Assembly: GCA_964605185.1 (NCBI GenBank)
Contig: CAZSBF010000037.1
Location: 1-37,866, forward strand
Direction of reading: 5' to 3'
Length of the DNA stretch: 37,866 nt
Origin: JACRIM01 sp964605185
GTDB lineage: Bacteria > Planctomycetota > Phycisphaerae > UBA1845 > UTPLA1
In this document: piece by piece, positions 1 to 9,050 of the stretch
Position numbering within the stretch: position 1 is the stretch's first letter
Layout: the number at the start of each line of letters is the position of its first letter
Position numbers and translations under genes: made by a program
Notes under the pieces: model-generated
Database searches by the model: none
The model's input: only the letters and a program-made list of their open reading frames with translations
What the model was told of the DNA's origin: nothing

Positions 1-395
1 GCCCCCGGATGTTCGTTGGAATACTGTCGAATCCGCTGTGCGCACTCCGACCCCTTCGATCGCTTGTACTCAACGCTCGATTCCTGGTCGGCCACGACAC
101 CTCCGCCGGTGTTCCAATCGAAGATCTCGCCGGCGCCGTCGTATCCGGCATTAAGCAGACCCTGTTTCAATCCGCCGCTCCAGTTGGAGAAGGCCCCACC
201 GCCGCCGGCACCGTCGAAGTAGTAGACGTAGCCACGCGTCATTCGTTCGGCGCGATCGGGAAGCGTCTGACTGCACCCCGCGTTCATCAGGAGGCACGCG
301 ATCAATGCCATGCCAACAAAGGAGGCTCGCGCCGATGATCCCATTGGCAGGAACGAGCATAAATTGCGCTTTGAATTCAACGTGAGTCGTGTCAT
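1..395 (-). CDS. Lipoprotein, putative alpha/beta-hydrolase-like, partial (runs off left edge)
   Basis: The first 131 codons of a gene whose 3' end lies outside the window. The ATG at 395 is preceded by a GGAGGA ribosome-binding site about 8 nt upstream. The N-terminus has a long basic leader, then a hydrophobic stretch (FVGMALIACLLMNAGC) ending in a lipobox cysteine near residue 42, so it should be a lipid-anchored envelope protein. The mature part begins with a tyrosine/aspartate strand (YVYYFDGAGGGG) and a Gly-rich turn, followed by FSNWSGGLKQGLLNAGYDGAG. This resembles the start of an alpha/beta-hydrolase core, but the catalytic residues would lie past the window edge. It follows the porin gene by 15 nt and probably belongs to the same operon. 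The lipoprotein call is firm; the hydrolase call is an inference. Confidence 0.6.
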   Translation of the reverse strand, partial: MTRLTLNSKRNLCSFLPMGSSARASFVGMALIACLLMNAGCSQTLPDRAERMTRGYVYYFDGAGGGGAFSNWSGGLKQGLLNAGYDGAGEIFDWNTGGGVVADQESSVEYKRSKGSECAQRIRQYSNEHPG

Positions 396-410
396 GACAG
401 AATCCTCCGA

Positions 411-1898
411 TCAGAAGTTCATTTGGACTCGGAGCCCGTAGACGATGGCTACATCACGGTCTCCGAAGCCGGCGCCGGGCTCCATGATGATCTGCAGGTC
501 CGGCGAGATATGGAGCCAAGGCGTAATCTCGAAGTTGTAATAGGCTTCGACACCCTGTTCCGTTTGCACTGATGGTAAAAGCGACTGTAGATCATCGCTC
601 ATGTTAATTAAATAGTACCCTACGCCCCACTGGTCGCGGGCGCGATGCGGGACCAATCCCTTGCCACCGATCCCAATACTGTAGAACTCCTCCATGATGT
701 TGCTATCAGCCGGCGCGATGCCGAAACGTCCAAAGAGCCCGACACCCTGTTCGGGATCCCCCGGCTTGGAGTAGAAGTACTGATCGAAGTTGTAGAAGAA
801 GCCCCAGTTGTCCGGCTGTTTGTCGGCGCTTCCGACGTTGTACACCGTATTGCCGATACGGATTCTTCGCAGCCACTTTGGCGTCAAGGCTCGCGACGTC
901 AACGGCAGCCGCGCAATTTGACCGGGCGATTGGAACCGTGGGTCGCCGTTAAAATCCGTGTAATCTCGCGTCGTATAGAACCAACCAAATCGCTGATGTC
1001 CGAGCAGTCCAAACGGCTTCCACGTAAAGTCGTATTCCTGCAACACGGACATCCAGTTTCGATCGTGAAACGCGGTGTTGAATCCTGTTGCCGTTGCAGC
1101 CCCATTGGGATCATTGTCGGCCACCAGCGTACTGATCGTAAGCCACTTGGTCGGCAGTAGTATGACTCCGGCCGTCATCGTCGTGTACGGTGCGGCCGCG
1201 AACAGAACGGGATTGATCCGGAATGCAAGGTTTGAAAACTGCGTTCGCTGGTCATGGGCGAACTCGTTTCCATCGCCGGTGGAGAGATCCATCTTTCCAG
1301 CCACGACTACGAATTTCTCCGACAGGGCTTGCGTAAGATAAAACTCGGAAAGCGTCGTTTCGCCGGAATCAGCGGGAACGGGCAACAGCGACTGATAGTT
1401 CGCGGCCCCCAGCGACCCGATTTTCTGATTGATGCTCTGTCCGATCTGTGTTTCACCGTGCAGCGTGATCAGGCCGCCCGGCCACAGGCCCATGCGCGCC
1501 GTGTCGAATCGCAACGTGTAATCTGCCGATCCGGAATAACGGAACGCGTTATGAGTGTCCTTGCCGCCGTGGGCGTTGCCCTGAGTCCACTGTGTTACGT
1601 CGACGTCAAAGAGTATTCCCTGCTCGGCCAGTTTCGTCCGCTCGCCGCCCCAATCGCCGGTGAGATAAGATCGACTCCAAATGTCACCGCTATAGTCGGG
1701 GAGCTTCTGGATCAGCGATTGCAACGCCATCGGCTTACTCGTCGGAGCAGGCTGCCCGTCGGCGGGCATCGTCGTCGGATTCTCCGGCGACGGTGACTGC
1801 CCGGCAGCGTGAGGCACCGTGGTGGCAATGATTACAAGCGTGAAAACAACGACAAGTGTTGTGAGGCCGACTTGCGCTTTCATGAACTGTTTTCTCAC
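411..1898 (-). CDS. Carbohydrate-selective porin, OprB family
   Basis: A 495-residue outer-membrane porin with a signal peptide (hydrophobic core VGLTTLVVVFTLVIIATTV, predicted cleavage near AAG-QS). The early part carries the OprB hallmark region SRSYLTGDWGGERTKLAEQG followed by alternating beta strands, and the chain ends in phenylalanine (LRVQMNF), as expected for a beta-barrel recognised by the Bam machinery. OprB porins let sugars diffuse across the outer membrane. It lies 37 nt downstream of sulfatase 1 on the same strand, which suggests uptake of desulfated sugars, but that link is inferred from position only. The start used is a GTG at 1898; an in-frame ATG at 1883 also leaves a complete signal peptide, and neither has a strong ribosome-binding site. 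Confidence 0.87.
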   Translation of the reverse strand: MRKQFMKAQVGLTTLVVVFTLVIIATTVPHAAGQSPSPENPTTMPADGQPAPTSKPMALQSLIQKLPDYSGDIWSRSYLTGDWGGERTKLAEQGILFDVDVTQWTQGNAHGGKDTHNAFRYSGSADYTLRFDTARMGLWPGGLITLHGETQIGQSINQKIGSLGAANYQSLLPVPADSGETTLSEFYLTQALSEKFVVVAGKMDLSTGDGNEFAHDQRTQFSNLAFRINPVLFAAAPYTTMTAGVILLPTKWLTISTLVADNDPNGAATATGFNTAFHDRNWMSVLQEYDFTWKPFGLLGHQRFGWFYTTRDYTDFNGDPRFQSPGQIARLPLTSRALTPKWLRRIRIGNTVYNVGSADKQPDNWGFFYNFDQYFYSKPGDPEQGVGLFGRFGIAPADSNIMEEFYSIGIGGKGLVPHRARDQWGVGYYLINMSDDLQSLLPSVQTEQGVEAYYNFEITPWLHISPDLQIIMEPGAGFGDRDVAIVYGLRVQMNF

Positions 1899-1935
1899 TT
1901 TGACCGAATGTTGCGTACCGAAACGCCGCCGAAGA

Positions 1936-4368
1936 CTATTCCTTCGCCTTCAATGCCATTCTCATTTTCTGTATGTCCTCCGATTCCGCGGCACTGAGTT
2001 TCACCGGCTCGACTTCGACGGTCACTTTGTGGATCTTTCCGGTAAACGCGTTGTCGCCCTGCTTGTAGTCGTCGGACACCGGTGTCTCGCCATCCCGGCC
2101 TACGTCGGCTCCTTCATCCGCTGAAAAGATCATGGCTTGGGTGTGTTCGATTCGTCCTTCGGCGACTTTCTCGCCGTTGACGAGGATCGTGCCCAGGCCG
2201 CCCTTGCCCATGCCACCCCCGTCGTACTTGAATTCGAATCGAATCGTCGCCTTACCGGGTGGCACCGCCTTGGTAGCCGCGACCTTGTAGCGGGCTAATC
2301 CAAGGAAGTTGTATGCATACACTGGCTTGCCGTCGTTCAAATAGAGGCTCCAGCCGCCGAACCGACCTGCCTGAGAGATAAGCACTCCGTCGGCGCCACT
2401 CTCCGGAATCTGTGCCTCGGCGGTGATGCTGTGAGAACGGTTCTTGGTGTTGATGAAGACGTTTTCCGTCAGCCCGATCATGCCTTCAAAGACCGTCAAC
2501 GAGGTGCGCCCGCCCATCAGGTCCGGGCGGCCCACCAGGCTGGCATTCGTGCGCTCCAGAAATCTGTCATCGAGCGGCAGTGCCTGGTTCGCCTCGGCCT
2601 CCTTGAGAAAGAGCGCCTGCATCTCCTTGAGCTTGCCGGGCTTTTCAGCGGCCATGTCCTTCGCGGAACTGAAATCGTCCTCTACGTGGTACAGCTCCCA
2701 TTTGTCTTCGAGGAACGGATGCCGTGGCTTCGATTCCCAGGGCGCGCGGTGAACGGTGTGGGCAAGCCAGCCGTCGTGATAGATTCCACGGTTGCCGAAT
2801 ATCTCGAAGTATTGCGTCTTATGCCGGTCCTTGGCTTTTGCATCCGCAAAGGTGTACACCATGCTTACGCCTTCAATGGGCGTTTGCGGTGTTCCATTCA
2901 CCGATTTCGGTTCGGGCAGGCCGGCGGCTTCGAGAATGGTCGGAGCAATGTCGATGACGTGATGCCATTGCGACCGGACTTCGCCTTTCGCCGCGATTCC
3001 CTTGGGCCAGTGCACCACCAGCGGATTGCGACTGCCGCCGTAGCTGCCCGCGACCTGTTTCGTCCAGGTGAACGGCGTATCACCCGCCACGGCCCAACCG
3101 GCTGCGTAGTGGGGGTAGGAGTCAGGCCCGCCGAGTTTGTCATAGTGTTTGAGGATATCCTCAACGGTTTCGGGCACACCGTTGAAGTATGTCATTTCCG
3201 CGAACAAGCCATTCATTGTGCCTTCTGCGCTGGCGCCGTTGTCACCGGCTTCGTAGAAGACCAGGGTGTTATCGAGTTGGCCCAAGTCCTCGATGGTCTT
3301 GATGAGTCGGCCAACCTCATAATCGGCGTATTCACCATAGCCGGCGAAGATTTCCATTTGGCGGGCGAAGAGGCGTTTTTCGTCGGCGCTGAGGGTATCC
3401 CAGTCCTTGATGGCCGCCGGTTTGGGGGCGAGCTTTGTTCCCGCAGGGACGACGCCAAGCTTGATCTGTCGCGCCAAGGTTTCTTCGCGGAGCTTGTCCC
3501 ACCCCTGATCGAACTTGCCTTTGTATTTTTCGATCCACTCCTTCGGCACATGGTGCGGCGCGTGGGTCGCCCCCGGCGCGAAGTAGATGAAGAACGGCCT
3601 GTCAGGCGTCAACGATTTCTGGGCGCTGGTCCATTGAATCGCCCGGTTGGTCATGTCGGTCATGAAGTGGTAGTTCGGGTCTTTGGGCAGTTCGATTCGG
3701 CTCATGTCTTCATAGATGGCCGGCGCCCATTGATTCGTCTCGCCGCCGATGAAGCCATAGAAATGATCGAAGCCCGAGCGCGTCGGCCAGCGGTCGGTCG
3801 GGCCCGACGGACTCACCTCCCAGGCAGCGGTCTCATGCGACTTGCCGAATGCGGCGGTGCTGAAGCCGTTAAGCCGCAGCATTTCCGCGAGCGGAGCAAC
3901 GCTGTTGGGGCGCTGGCCTGTCTGGCCGGGGAACGCTGTTGCCGTCTCGGTAATCGAGCCCATGTTATTCACATGGTGGTTGCGGCCGGTGAGCAGGGCT
4001 GCGCGGGTCGGCGAACAAAGCGCGGTGGTGTGGAACTGGTTGAACCGCAGGCCCCCGTTGGCCATACGCTCGAGTGTCGGCATGTGAACTGGTCCGCCGA
4101 AGGCGCTGGACTGACCGAAGCCCATGTCGTCGATCAGCACGATGAGCACGTTGGGTGCGCCTTTGGGGGCCTTCACTTCGAAACGCGGTGGCGCCTTGGC
4201 ACTACGGGCATCGAGTTCGGATACCCGTGCGGGTATTGGTTCGGGGATCGGTAAATTGGTGCGGTCGAGTGGATCCGCCGAACGATCGCCAGTCTGTGCA
4301 TTGGCGGTGGCTGCGACAAGGGCGCATCCGATTGCTACGACAATTGTGCTGAGTTGAACGTGTCTCAT
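1936..4368 (-). CDS. Secreted arylsulfatase (sulfatase 1), formylglycine type
   Basis: An 810-residue alkaline-phosphatase-superfamily sulfatase. A signal peptide (residues 1 to about 24, ending ATANA-QT) sends it out of the cytoplasm. The metal-binding start NVLIVLIDDMGFGQ lies at residues 73-86, and the activation motif C118-S-P-T-R122 fits the C-x-P-x-R pattern whose Cys is oxidised to formylglycine. Other family signatures are GRNHH just after it, GATHAPHHVP, and YEAGDNGAS in the middle. The last 180 residues form a beta-rich region (ITAEAQIPESGADGVLISQ) that looks like a concanavalin/LamG-type sandwich, seen in other long arylsulfatases. It is transcribed ahead of the porin. The substrate cannot be read from sequence; sulfated polysaccharides are likely but inferred. 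Confidence 0.92.
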   Translation of the reverse strand: MRHVQLSTIVVAIGCALVAATANAQTGDRSADPLDRTNLPIPEPIPARVSELDARSAKAPPRFEVKAPKGAPNVLIVLIDDMGFGQSSAFGGPVHMPTLERMANGGLRFNQFHTTALCSPTRAALLTGRNHHVNNMGSITETATAFPGQTGQRPNSVAPLAEMLRLNGFSTAAFGKSHETAAWEVSPSGPTDRWPTRSGFDHFYGFIGGETNQWAPAIYEDMSRIELPKDPNYHFMTDMTNRAIQWTSAQKSLTPDRPFFIYFAPGATHAPHHVPKEWIEKYKGKFDQGWDKLREETLARQIKLGVVPAGTKLAPKPAAIKDWDTLSADEKRLFARQMEIFAGYGEYADYEVGRLIKTIEDLGQLDNTLVFYEAGDNGASAEGTMNGLFAEMTYFNGVPETVEDILKHYDKLGGPDSYPHYAAGWAVAGDTPFTWTKQVAGSYGGSRNPLVVHWPKGIAAKGEVRSQWHHVIDIAPTILEAAGLPEPKSVNGTPQTPIEGVSMVYTFADAKAKDRHKTQYFEIFGNRGIYHDGWLAHTVHRAPWESKPRHPFLEDKWELYHVEDDFSSAKDMAAEKPGKLKEMQALFLKEAEANQALPLDDRFLERTNASLVGRPDLMGGRTSLTVFEGMIGLTENVFINTKNRSHSITAEAQIPESGADGVLISQAGRFGGWSLYLNDGKPVYAYNFLGLARYKVAATKAVPPGKATIRFEFKYDGGGMGKGGLGTILVNGEKVAEGRIEHTQAMIFSADEGADVGRDGETPVSDDYKQGDNAFTGKIHKVTVEVEPVKLSAAESEDIQKMRMALKAKE

Positions 4369-4457
4369 AGGTGTTTCTGATTCCCTTTTGATTCGACAAG
4401 ATTCACATTGGTTGACTTGGGCTCATTGTGTGGCAATTTTGAAGAGGCCTCAGGTTC

Positions 4458-5066
4458 TCAGGCTGGCGGCTCTTTACCAGAGGACGCGGCAACGTCCACC
4501 AAGTCGACTTCACAGCAACGACCGCTTGCGTCGAATTTCAGCCGGCAGTACTTGGGGCTTCCGATCTCTTTCACCATCCTTGCGTCGTAGATCTGGGCCA
4601 TGGTGCCGGTCAATTCACTGCGCGCGGTCACAAGCGGCGGCCCCATATCGAGGGCGGCTTCGCATTCCTTTGGCGATTTTCCATTCACCTTCTGGTCGAA
4701 CATGTATTTGCGAGCCATGTCAATGCCGGTCGGATCGATCTTGACCTTGGAAACACCAACGATTGAGTTGTGGCTAACTTCCACGACGTAGCGCTGGTTC
4801 CCCATGACATCCATCGTTCCGCCGGGATAGACGCGCCAGCTTCTCGAACCGCCGACCTGTGCGAACACATCATTCGGCTTTCCGAGCTTGGCATCGGCGG
4901 CGGATGGCGAATGGCCGATGAAATCGTCGCCGAGCTGTTTTGCCTCAACGGAGTCAACGGCCTTGCCGACCAGCTGGACCGCCATTCCCGCAGGAGAATT
5001 GCAACCGGACGCCGCGGCGACCATGGCTGCGCAAACAGCAGCGAAATTCAACTTGCTGATTAGCAT
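4458..5066 (-). CDS. Lipoprotein with two similar repeats, function unknown
   Basis: A 202-residue protein with a short signal peptide and lipobox (AAASGCN), so it is probably anchored by lipid. The ATG at 5066 follows an AGGAG site; a TTG one codon earlier is possible. The mature chain seems to hold two copies of the same layout: residues about 50-108 (FIGHSPSAADAKLGKPND, ending VGVSKVKID) and about 125-195 (VNGKSPKECEAALDMGPP, ending CRLKFDASGRCCEVDLVD). A G-x-S turn, a helix ending in LG/MG-x-P and three strands resemble the SmpA/BLIP-like fold, often used for protein binding in the envelope. That fold call is an inference. It sits between DUF4239 and sulfatase 1 on the same strand and may be an accessory part of the cluster. 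I do not recognise a specific function. Confidence 0.7.
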   Translation of the reverse strand: MLISKLNFAAVCAAMVAAASGCNSPAGMAVQLVGKAVDSVEAKQLGDDFIGHSPSAADAKLGKPNDVFAQVGGSRSWRVYPGGTMDVMGNQRYVVEVSHNSIVGVSKVKIDPTGIDMARKYMFDQKVNGKSPKECEAALDMGPPLVTARSELTGTMAQIYDARMVKEIGSPKYCRLKFDASGRCCEVDLVDVAASSGKEPPA

Positions 5067-5155
5067 CAATCAAACTCCTGTCTCTATCTTCCGGGTGGAA
5101 GAAGTGTGATTCACAATTGTTTCCGCTCGCGCGATTTAGACGCCGGCGACGCAGT

Positions 5156-5935
5156 TCATATTTTGATCCCAAGGCTTTCGGCGAGACGAATCATCGGCTC
5201 GTGATTGGACAGTATGAAGCCGCGAAGCGGTTGTTCGAGGTCCACGGTTACCTGCACGATCGCCGACACGATCAGGATGAGTGTAATCGTTCTTCGCCGC
5301 AGGCGGCCTGACTCGGCTTCGGCTCTCCCGATCAAATAGGAACTGATCGACGCGACGAGGATCATCAAGGCCAGGACCGACACCGGCACGTGATCGGAAA
5401 GCGCGGAAACCCGTGCCTCGTGCGAGTCAATCACGCCGATGCAGGCATCCAGCAGCGATGACGTTTGATCGGCAGTCAGTTTATCCTTGCCGATCTCCAA
5501 AATGATCGAGAGTATTTTCGATTCCACCCCGCGGAGGTGGGCATCAAGAGACTGTAGGTCGCCCGCGGTCGGACCTTTTGCGAGAATGGTCACCCGGCTC
5601 GCCACCGCGTTGTCGAGCAGGGGCAGCAGTCGTTCGCGATGGGCTTCCGGCAACAGTTGGCAACGGTAATAAAGTGTCCGAAGAGCCGTGGCGTCGTCCA
5701 CAATTCTCCCATTTCGCGCGTCCAGTTTGCCGTAGGCCGTGGCAAAGCAAAACGCGAGAAGCAAACCGAGGATCGCCAGGCACGCTTCATCGATCAATGC
5801 GTTACCTCGCCGCTCCCCTTCGGGCCGCCGTCGTCCGCGTCGGAATCCGACCAGTAGACTGGCGATCATCGAAACAGCACATGCGGCGGCGACGAAAAAT
5901 GGATCGAAGATCAGGAGGCGAAACCACATGTCCAT
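5156..5935 (-). CDS. DUF4239 (bestrophin-like) membrane protein
   Basis: A 259-residue membrane protein. Hydrophobic segments lie near residues 8-28 (FDPFFVAAACAVSMIASLLVG), 51-68 (ACLAILGLLLAFCFATAY), 184-202 (VSVLALMILVASISSYLIG) and 214-232 (RTITLILIVSAIVQVTVDL), with a helical domain between the second and third. The order of paired membrane helices, the ARNGRIVDDATALRTLYYRC helix, the central soluble bundle and the closing LEQPLRGFI match DUF4239, a family loosely related to bestrophin channels. Function in bacteria is not established. It lies between the two sulfatase blocks on the same strand; a role in ion or pH balance during sulfate release is only a guess. Confidence 0.75.
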   Translation of the reverse strand: MDMWFRLLIFDPFFVAAACAVSMIASLLVGFRRGRRRPEGERRGNALIDEACLAILGLLLAFCFATAYGKLDARNGRIVDDATALRTLYYRCQLLPEAHRERLLPLLDNAVASRVTILAKGPTAGDLQSLDAHLRGVESKILSIILEIGKDKLTADQTSSLLDACIGVIDSHEARVSALSDHVPVSVLALMILVASISSYLIGRAEAESGRLRRRTITLILIVSAIVQVTVDLEQPLRGFILSNHEPMIRLAESLGIKI

Positions 5936-6114
5936 GAACAGCTTACGCTTTCAAAAAAAGAATGCCGTTGCCTACGAGGGCGCTCGTTCATCCCGCGCGG
6001 CCGTTGCATACTCACTGCGGCTAAGCAGACGGGGTAGCGCCTCCGCGCTCCTCCATTGCGAAGCCCACAGTTTGCAGGACTCGGCCTGTCTTGTCGAATG
6101 TCGTGACCGAGACG

Positions 6115-7788
6115 CTACTTGCCGCTGCCCTGCGGTTTGGACATCGCCTCCATGACCCGATCAAGATTGAAGCTGCCCGGCTTTTGGCGAGGTGGAAACT
6201 CGCGAAAACTCTGAAGCCACTGGGCAACGTAGTTGCCTGCCGGCGCGAAGATGTACATACGCTCAATCATCCAGCGCGTATAGTCCATCGCCTCCTCCTC
6301 GGCGCGCTCGAACGGATCCATCCGCAGGTTTTCCACCAGTGGAACGCGCAGTTCCTCGAACGGCTGGGCCCAGACCTGAAATCCCTTCGCGTTTTGCTTG
6401 AGGAAACTGATCTTCCAATTCTCGTATCGCAGCGCCGCGCACTTGCCATCGTCGGTCCAGTAGAGGAACTCTTTGCGGGGCGATCCACTCTCTCCCTTGA
6501 GCATCGGCAGCAGGTTGTAACCGTCAAGGTGAACCTTGAATGTTTTTTCGCCGTACTTCTTTCCCTTGAGCAGGTCTTCTTTCACCGTGGTATCACCCGC
6601 GGCCGCCAGCAACGTGGGAATCATGTCTTCGTGAGCGCAGATGTCGTTCACAATCGTTCCGGGCTTGATGACTCCGGGCCAACGGATGGCGCAGGGAACG
6701 CGGAACCCGCCTTCCCATTGGGTGTTCTTCTCACCGCGGAACATCGTCGTGCCGCCGTCCGGCCACGTGAATGCCTCCGCGCCGTTGTCCGTCGAGTACA
6801 TGACGATGGTGTTATCTTCGATGCCCAGTTCCTTCAGCTTATCGAGCAACTGACCGACCATGCCGTCATGTTCGACCATGCCGTCGGCGTAGACTCCCAG
6901 ACCTGTCTTGCCGACGGAACCCGGCTTGAGGTGCGTGAAAACGTGCATGCGCGTGGAGTTCCACCAACAAAAGAACGGCTTGCCTGCCTTGGCGTTCTTA
7001 TCCATGAATTCCAGCGCGCCCTTGGTGATTTCCTCGTCCACCGTTTCCATGCGCTTCTTGGACAGGTGACCGGTGTCTTCAATGCGTTGCTTTCCAACAC
7101 GCCCAAAGCGCCCGTCCACGGTGGAATCATCCTTGTCGGTCGCGAAGCAGCGCAGGACGCCGCGCGGGCCGAACTTCGCAGCGAAGTTAGGATCTTTCGG
7201 GTAGTCCACGTTCTCCGGCTCTTCCTCTGCGTTGAGGTGATAGAGGTTGCCGAAAAACTCGTCGAAACCGTGGACCGTGGGGAGAAACTCGTTGCGATCG
7301 CCGAGATGGTTCTTGCCGAACTGGCCTGTGGCATAGCCGAGCGGTTTGAGCAAGTCCGCGACCGTCGGGTCCTCGGGCATCAGGCCTTCCTTGGCGCCGG
7401 GCAAGCCGACCTTGGTGAGACCAGTGCGGATTGGCGACTGCCCGGTGATAAACGCGGCGCGGCCGGCGGTGCAGGATTGCTGCCCATACCAGTCCGTGAA
7501 GAGCGCGCCTTCGCGGGCGATGCGATCGATGTTGGGCGTTTTGTAGCCCATCATGCCGAGGTTGTATCCGCTGACGTTGAATTGGCCGATATCATCGCCC
7601 CAGATGATGAGAATGTTGGGCGGCTTTTTCGCGGCCGAAGGTTGTGCTCGCAGGCCGGCGGACATGCCAACCACCACGCACGCGACAAGTAATGCCAACG
7701 TAATGGTCGATGGACGGATCTTTTTGGTAGCAGTGCGGTTCTTGGATTTCTTTCGCGAACGATTCATAAACGATCCCTTCTGCTTCAT
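6115..7788 (-). CDS. Secreted arylsulfatase (sulfatase 2), formylglycine type
   Basis: A 557-residue sulfatase. The basic N-terminus and hydrophobic segment (ITLALLVACVVVGMSAGLRAQ) form a signal peptide. The core begins NILIIWGDDIGQFN, and the activation motif C106-T-A-G-R110 fits C-x-A-x-R, so Cys106 is the expected formylglycine. HGFDEFFGNLYHLNAEEEPE and MYSTDNGAEAFTWPDGG are further sulfatase signatures; the latter holds the metal-binding Asp-Asn pair. The start at 7788 leaves only 6 nt after the stop of the upstream formylglycine-generating enzyme gene. An ATG at 7767 with an AAGGGA site ahead of it is at least as likely and still gives a full signal peptide. The tight spacing to its activating enzyme implies coupled synthesis. 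Substrate unknown. Confidence 0.92.
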   Translation of the reverse strand: MKQKGSFMNRSRKKSKNRTATKKIRPSTITLALLVACVVVGMSAGLRAQPSAAKKPPNILIIWGDDIGQFNVSGYNLGMMGYKTPNIDRIAREGALFTDWYGQQSCTAGRAAFITGQSPIRTGLTKVGLPGAKEGLMPEDPTVADLLKPLGYATGQFGKNHLGDRNEFLPTVHGFDEFFGNLYHLNAEEEPENVDYPKDPNFAAKFGPRGVLRCFATDKDDSTVDGRFGRVGKQRIEDTGHLSKKRMETVDEEITKGALEFMDKNAKAGKPFFCWWNSTRMHVFTHLKPGSVGKTGLGVYADGMVEHDGMVGQLLDKLKELGIEDNTIVMYSTDNGAEAFTWPDGGTTMFRGEKNTQWEGGFRVPCAIRWPGVIKPGTIVNDICAHEDMIPTLLAAAGDTTVKEDLLKGKKYGEKTFKVHLDGYNLLPMLKGESGSPRKEFLYWTDDGKCAALRYENWKISFLKQNAKGFQVWAQPFEELRVPLVENLRMDPFERAEEEAMDYTRWMIERMYIFAPAGNYVAQWLQSFREFPPRQKPGSFNLDRVMEAMSKPQGSGK

Positions 7789-7794
7789 CTTTGA

Positions 7795-8931
7795 TTATTG
7801 ACTCTTCTGGGAGCCGCCGGTCGAAACGTTTCGTGCTCCCAGCTGTTTTTTCCATTCGTCCTGTGTCATTACACAACGAAAGCCGACATGCTCCGAGCCG
7901 GTGTCCGGCGGAGTTCCGCGGCGCGCGGTCGGTCGATAGCTCTCGCAATAACTTGGATGGCAGAGAAAGGAGCCGCCCTTGATGACGCGCTCAACGCAGG
8001 TCGGTACATCGCGAACCGGATTCATCGCGGATCGCGGTCCTGTGGGATTGAAACAAACGCCGTCGGCTTTGGCCGTCGCATGGGTGTCTGCCCGGTAGAG
8101 ATCGGCGGTCCAGTTCCATACGTTGCCGCCCATGTCGTAAAGCCCGTATCCATTGGGGGGGAACGACTTCACGGGCGCGGCGCGGGCGAAGCCATCCTCG
8201 GCTGTGTTCTTATGCGGAAACACGCCGGTGAAGGTGTTCGCCATGAACTTCCCGCCCGGGCGGAATTCATCGCCCCATCCATACCGCGTGTTGGCCGTTG
8301 CGCTTCCGTGGGCGGCGAACTCCCATTCGGCTTCGGTCGGTAGTCGTTTGCCCGCCCACTTCGCATAGGCAACGGCGTCGTCCCATCCGACCTGACAAAC
8401 GGGGTACTCGTCTTTGCCGTCGATTGAACTTGCAGGGCCTTGTGGATGCTGCCAGTTCGCACCGATGGTCCACGTCCACCAGCCCGCCATGTCACGCAAG
8501 TTGACCGGTTGATCCGGGGGCGTGAACACCAACGAACCGGGTTTCAACATTTCGTCCGCCGGCTTCGGCGTGCCCGGCGGAACTTGTTTCTTCAGTTCCT
8601 CCCAGTCGACCGGTTTCTCCGCCGTTGTGATATAACCGGTTGCCTTCACAAACGCGCGGAATTGCGCATTTGTGACCGCGGTCGTGTCCAACCAGAATCC
8701 GTCGAGGCGGACACGATGCGCCGGCCGCTCATTGGGCATTGAATGCGCATCGTCTGTTCCCATGGTGAACTCGCCGCCGGGGATCCAGACCATGCCGTCC
8801 GGCCAGGGCTTGGTCGGCTTCGTGTGGGTTGCGCCCGATTTGTCCAAAGGAGTGCCGGGCTGGGCGTCGGTAGATGACCAAGGGAGCCCCACGGCAACAA
8901 ACGCGACGAGAACAATCGTTGATGATCTCAT
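7795..8931 (-). CDS. Formylglycine-generating enzyme (SUMF1/FGE family), apparently exported
   Basis: It oxidises the motif cysteine of sulfatases to formylglycine, using oxygen and a copper ion. FGE signatures run in order: MVWIPGGEFTMGTDD, FWLDTTAVTNAQFRAFVKATGY, PVCQVGWDDAVAYAKWAGKRLPTEAEWE (described here in parts), GNVWNWTADLY and RVIKGGSFLCHPSYC. The last holds the two copper-binding cysteines of genuine FGEs, Cys324 and Cys329 counted from the ATG at 8931, so it is not a generic SUMF1-fold protein. This start is chosen because it gives a clean signal peptide (MRSSTIVLVAFVAVGLPWSS, then TDA-QP). An in-frame ATG at 9021 would add 30 residues. The gene directly precedes sulfatase 2. Export of an FGE is notable, since well-studied bacterial examples act in the cytoplasm. 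Confidence 0.88.
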   Translation of the reverse strand: MRSSTIVLVAFVAVGLPWSSTDAQPGTPLDKSGATHTKPTKPWPDGMVWIPGGEFTMGTDDAHSMPNERPAHRVRLDGFWLDTTAVTNAQFRAFVKATGYITTAEKPVDWEELKKQVPPGTPKPADEMLKPGSLVFTPPDQPVNLRDMAGWWTWTIGANWQHPQGPASSIDGKDEYPVCQVGWDDAVAYAKWAGKRLPTEAEWEFAAHGSATANTRYGWGDEFRPGGKFMANTFTGVFPHKNTAEDGFARAAPVKSFPPNGYGLYDMGGNVWNWTADLYRADTHATAKADGVCFNPTGPRSAMNPVRDVPTCVERVIKGGSFLCHPSYCESYRPTARRGTPPDTGSEHVGFRCVMTQDEWKKQLGARNVSTGGSQKSQ

Positions 8932-9050
8932 GATGCGCCGTTGGAGGGCCACGAACAACGAAATGAGCCCGCTCGTTTGTTCGATTGCGCTACGTGTCAG
9001 GGCACAAGGTGAATGTATCATTCAAACGGTACTGCCATGTACCGCCAATG

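Noticed and set aside
2431..4254. A 607-codon open frame on the plus strand
   Set aside because: It lies antisense to sulfatase 1, has no recognisable domain, and reads as the mirror of a GC-rich gene.
6091..7692. A 533-codon open frame on the plus strand
   Set aside because: Antisense to sulfatase 2, with no motif or ribosome-binding site; a codon-bias shadow.
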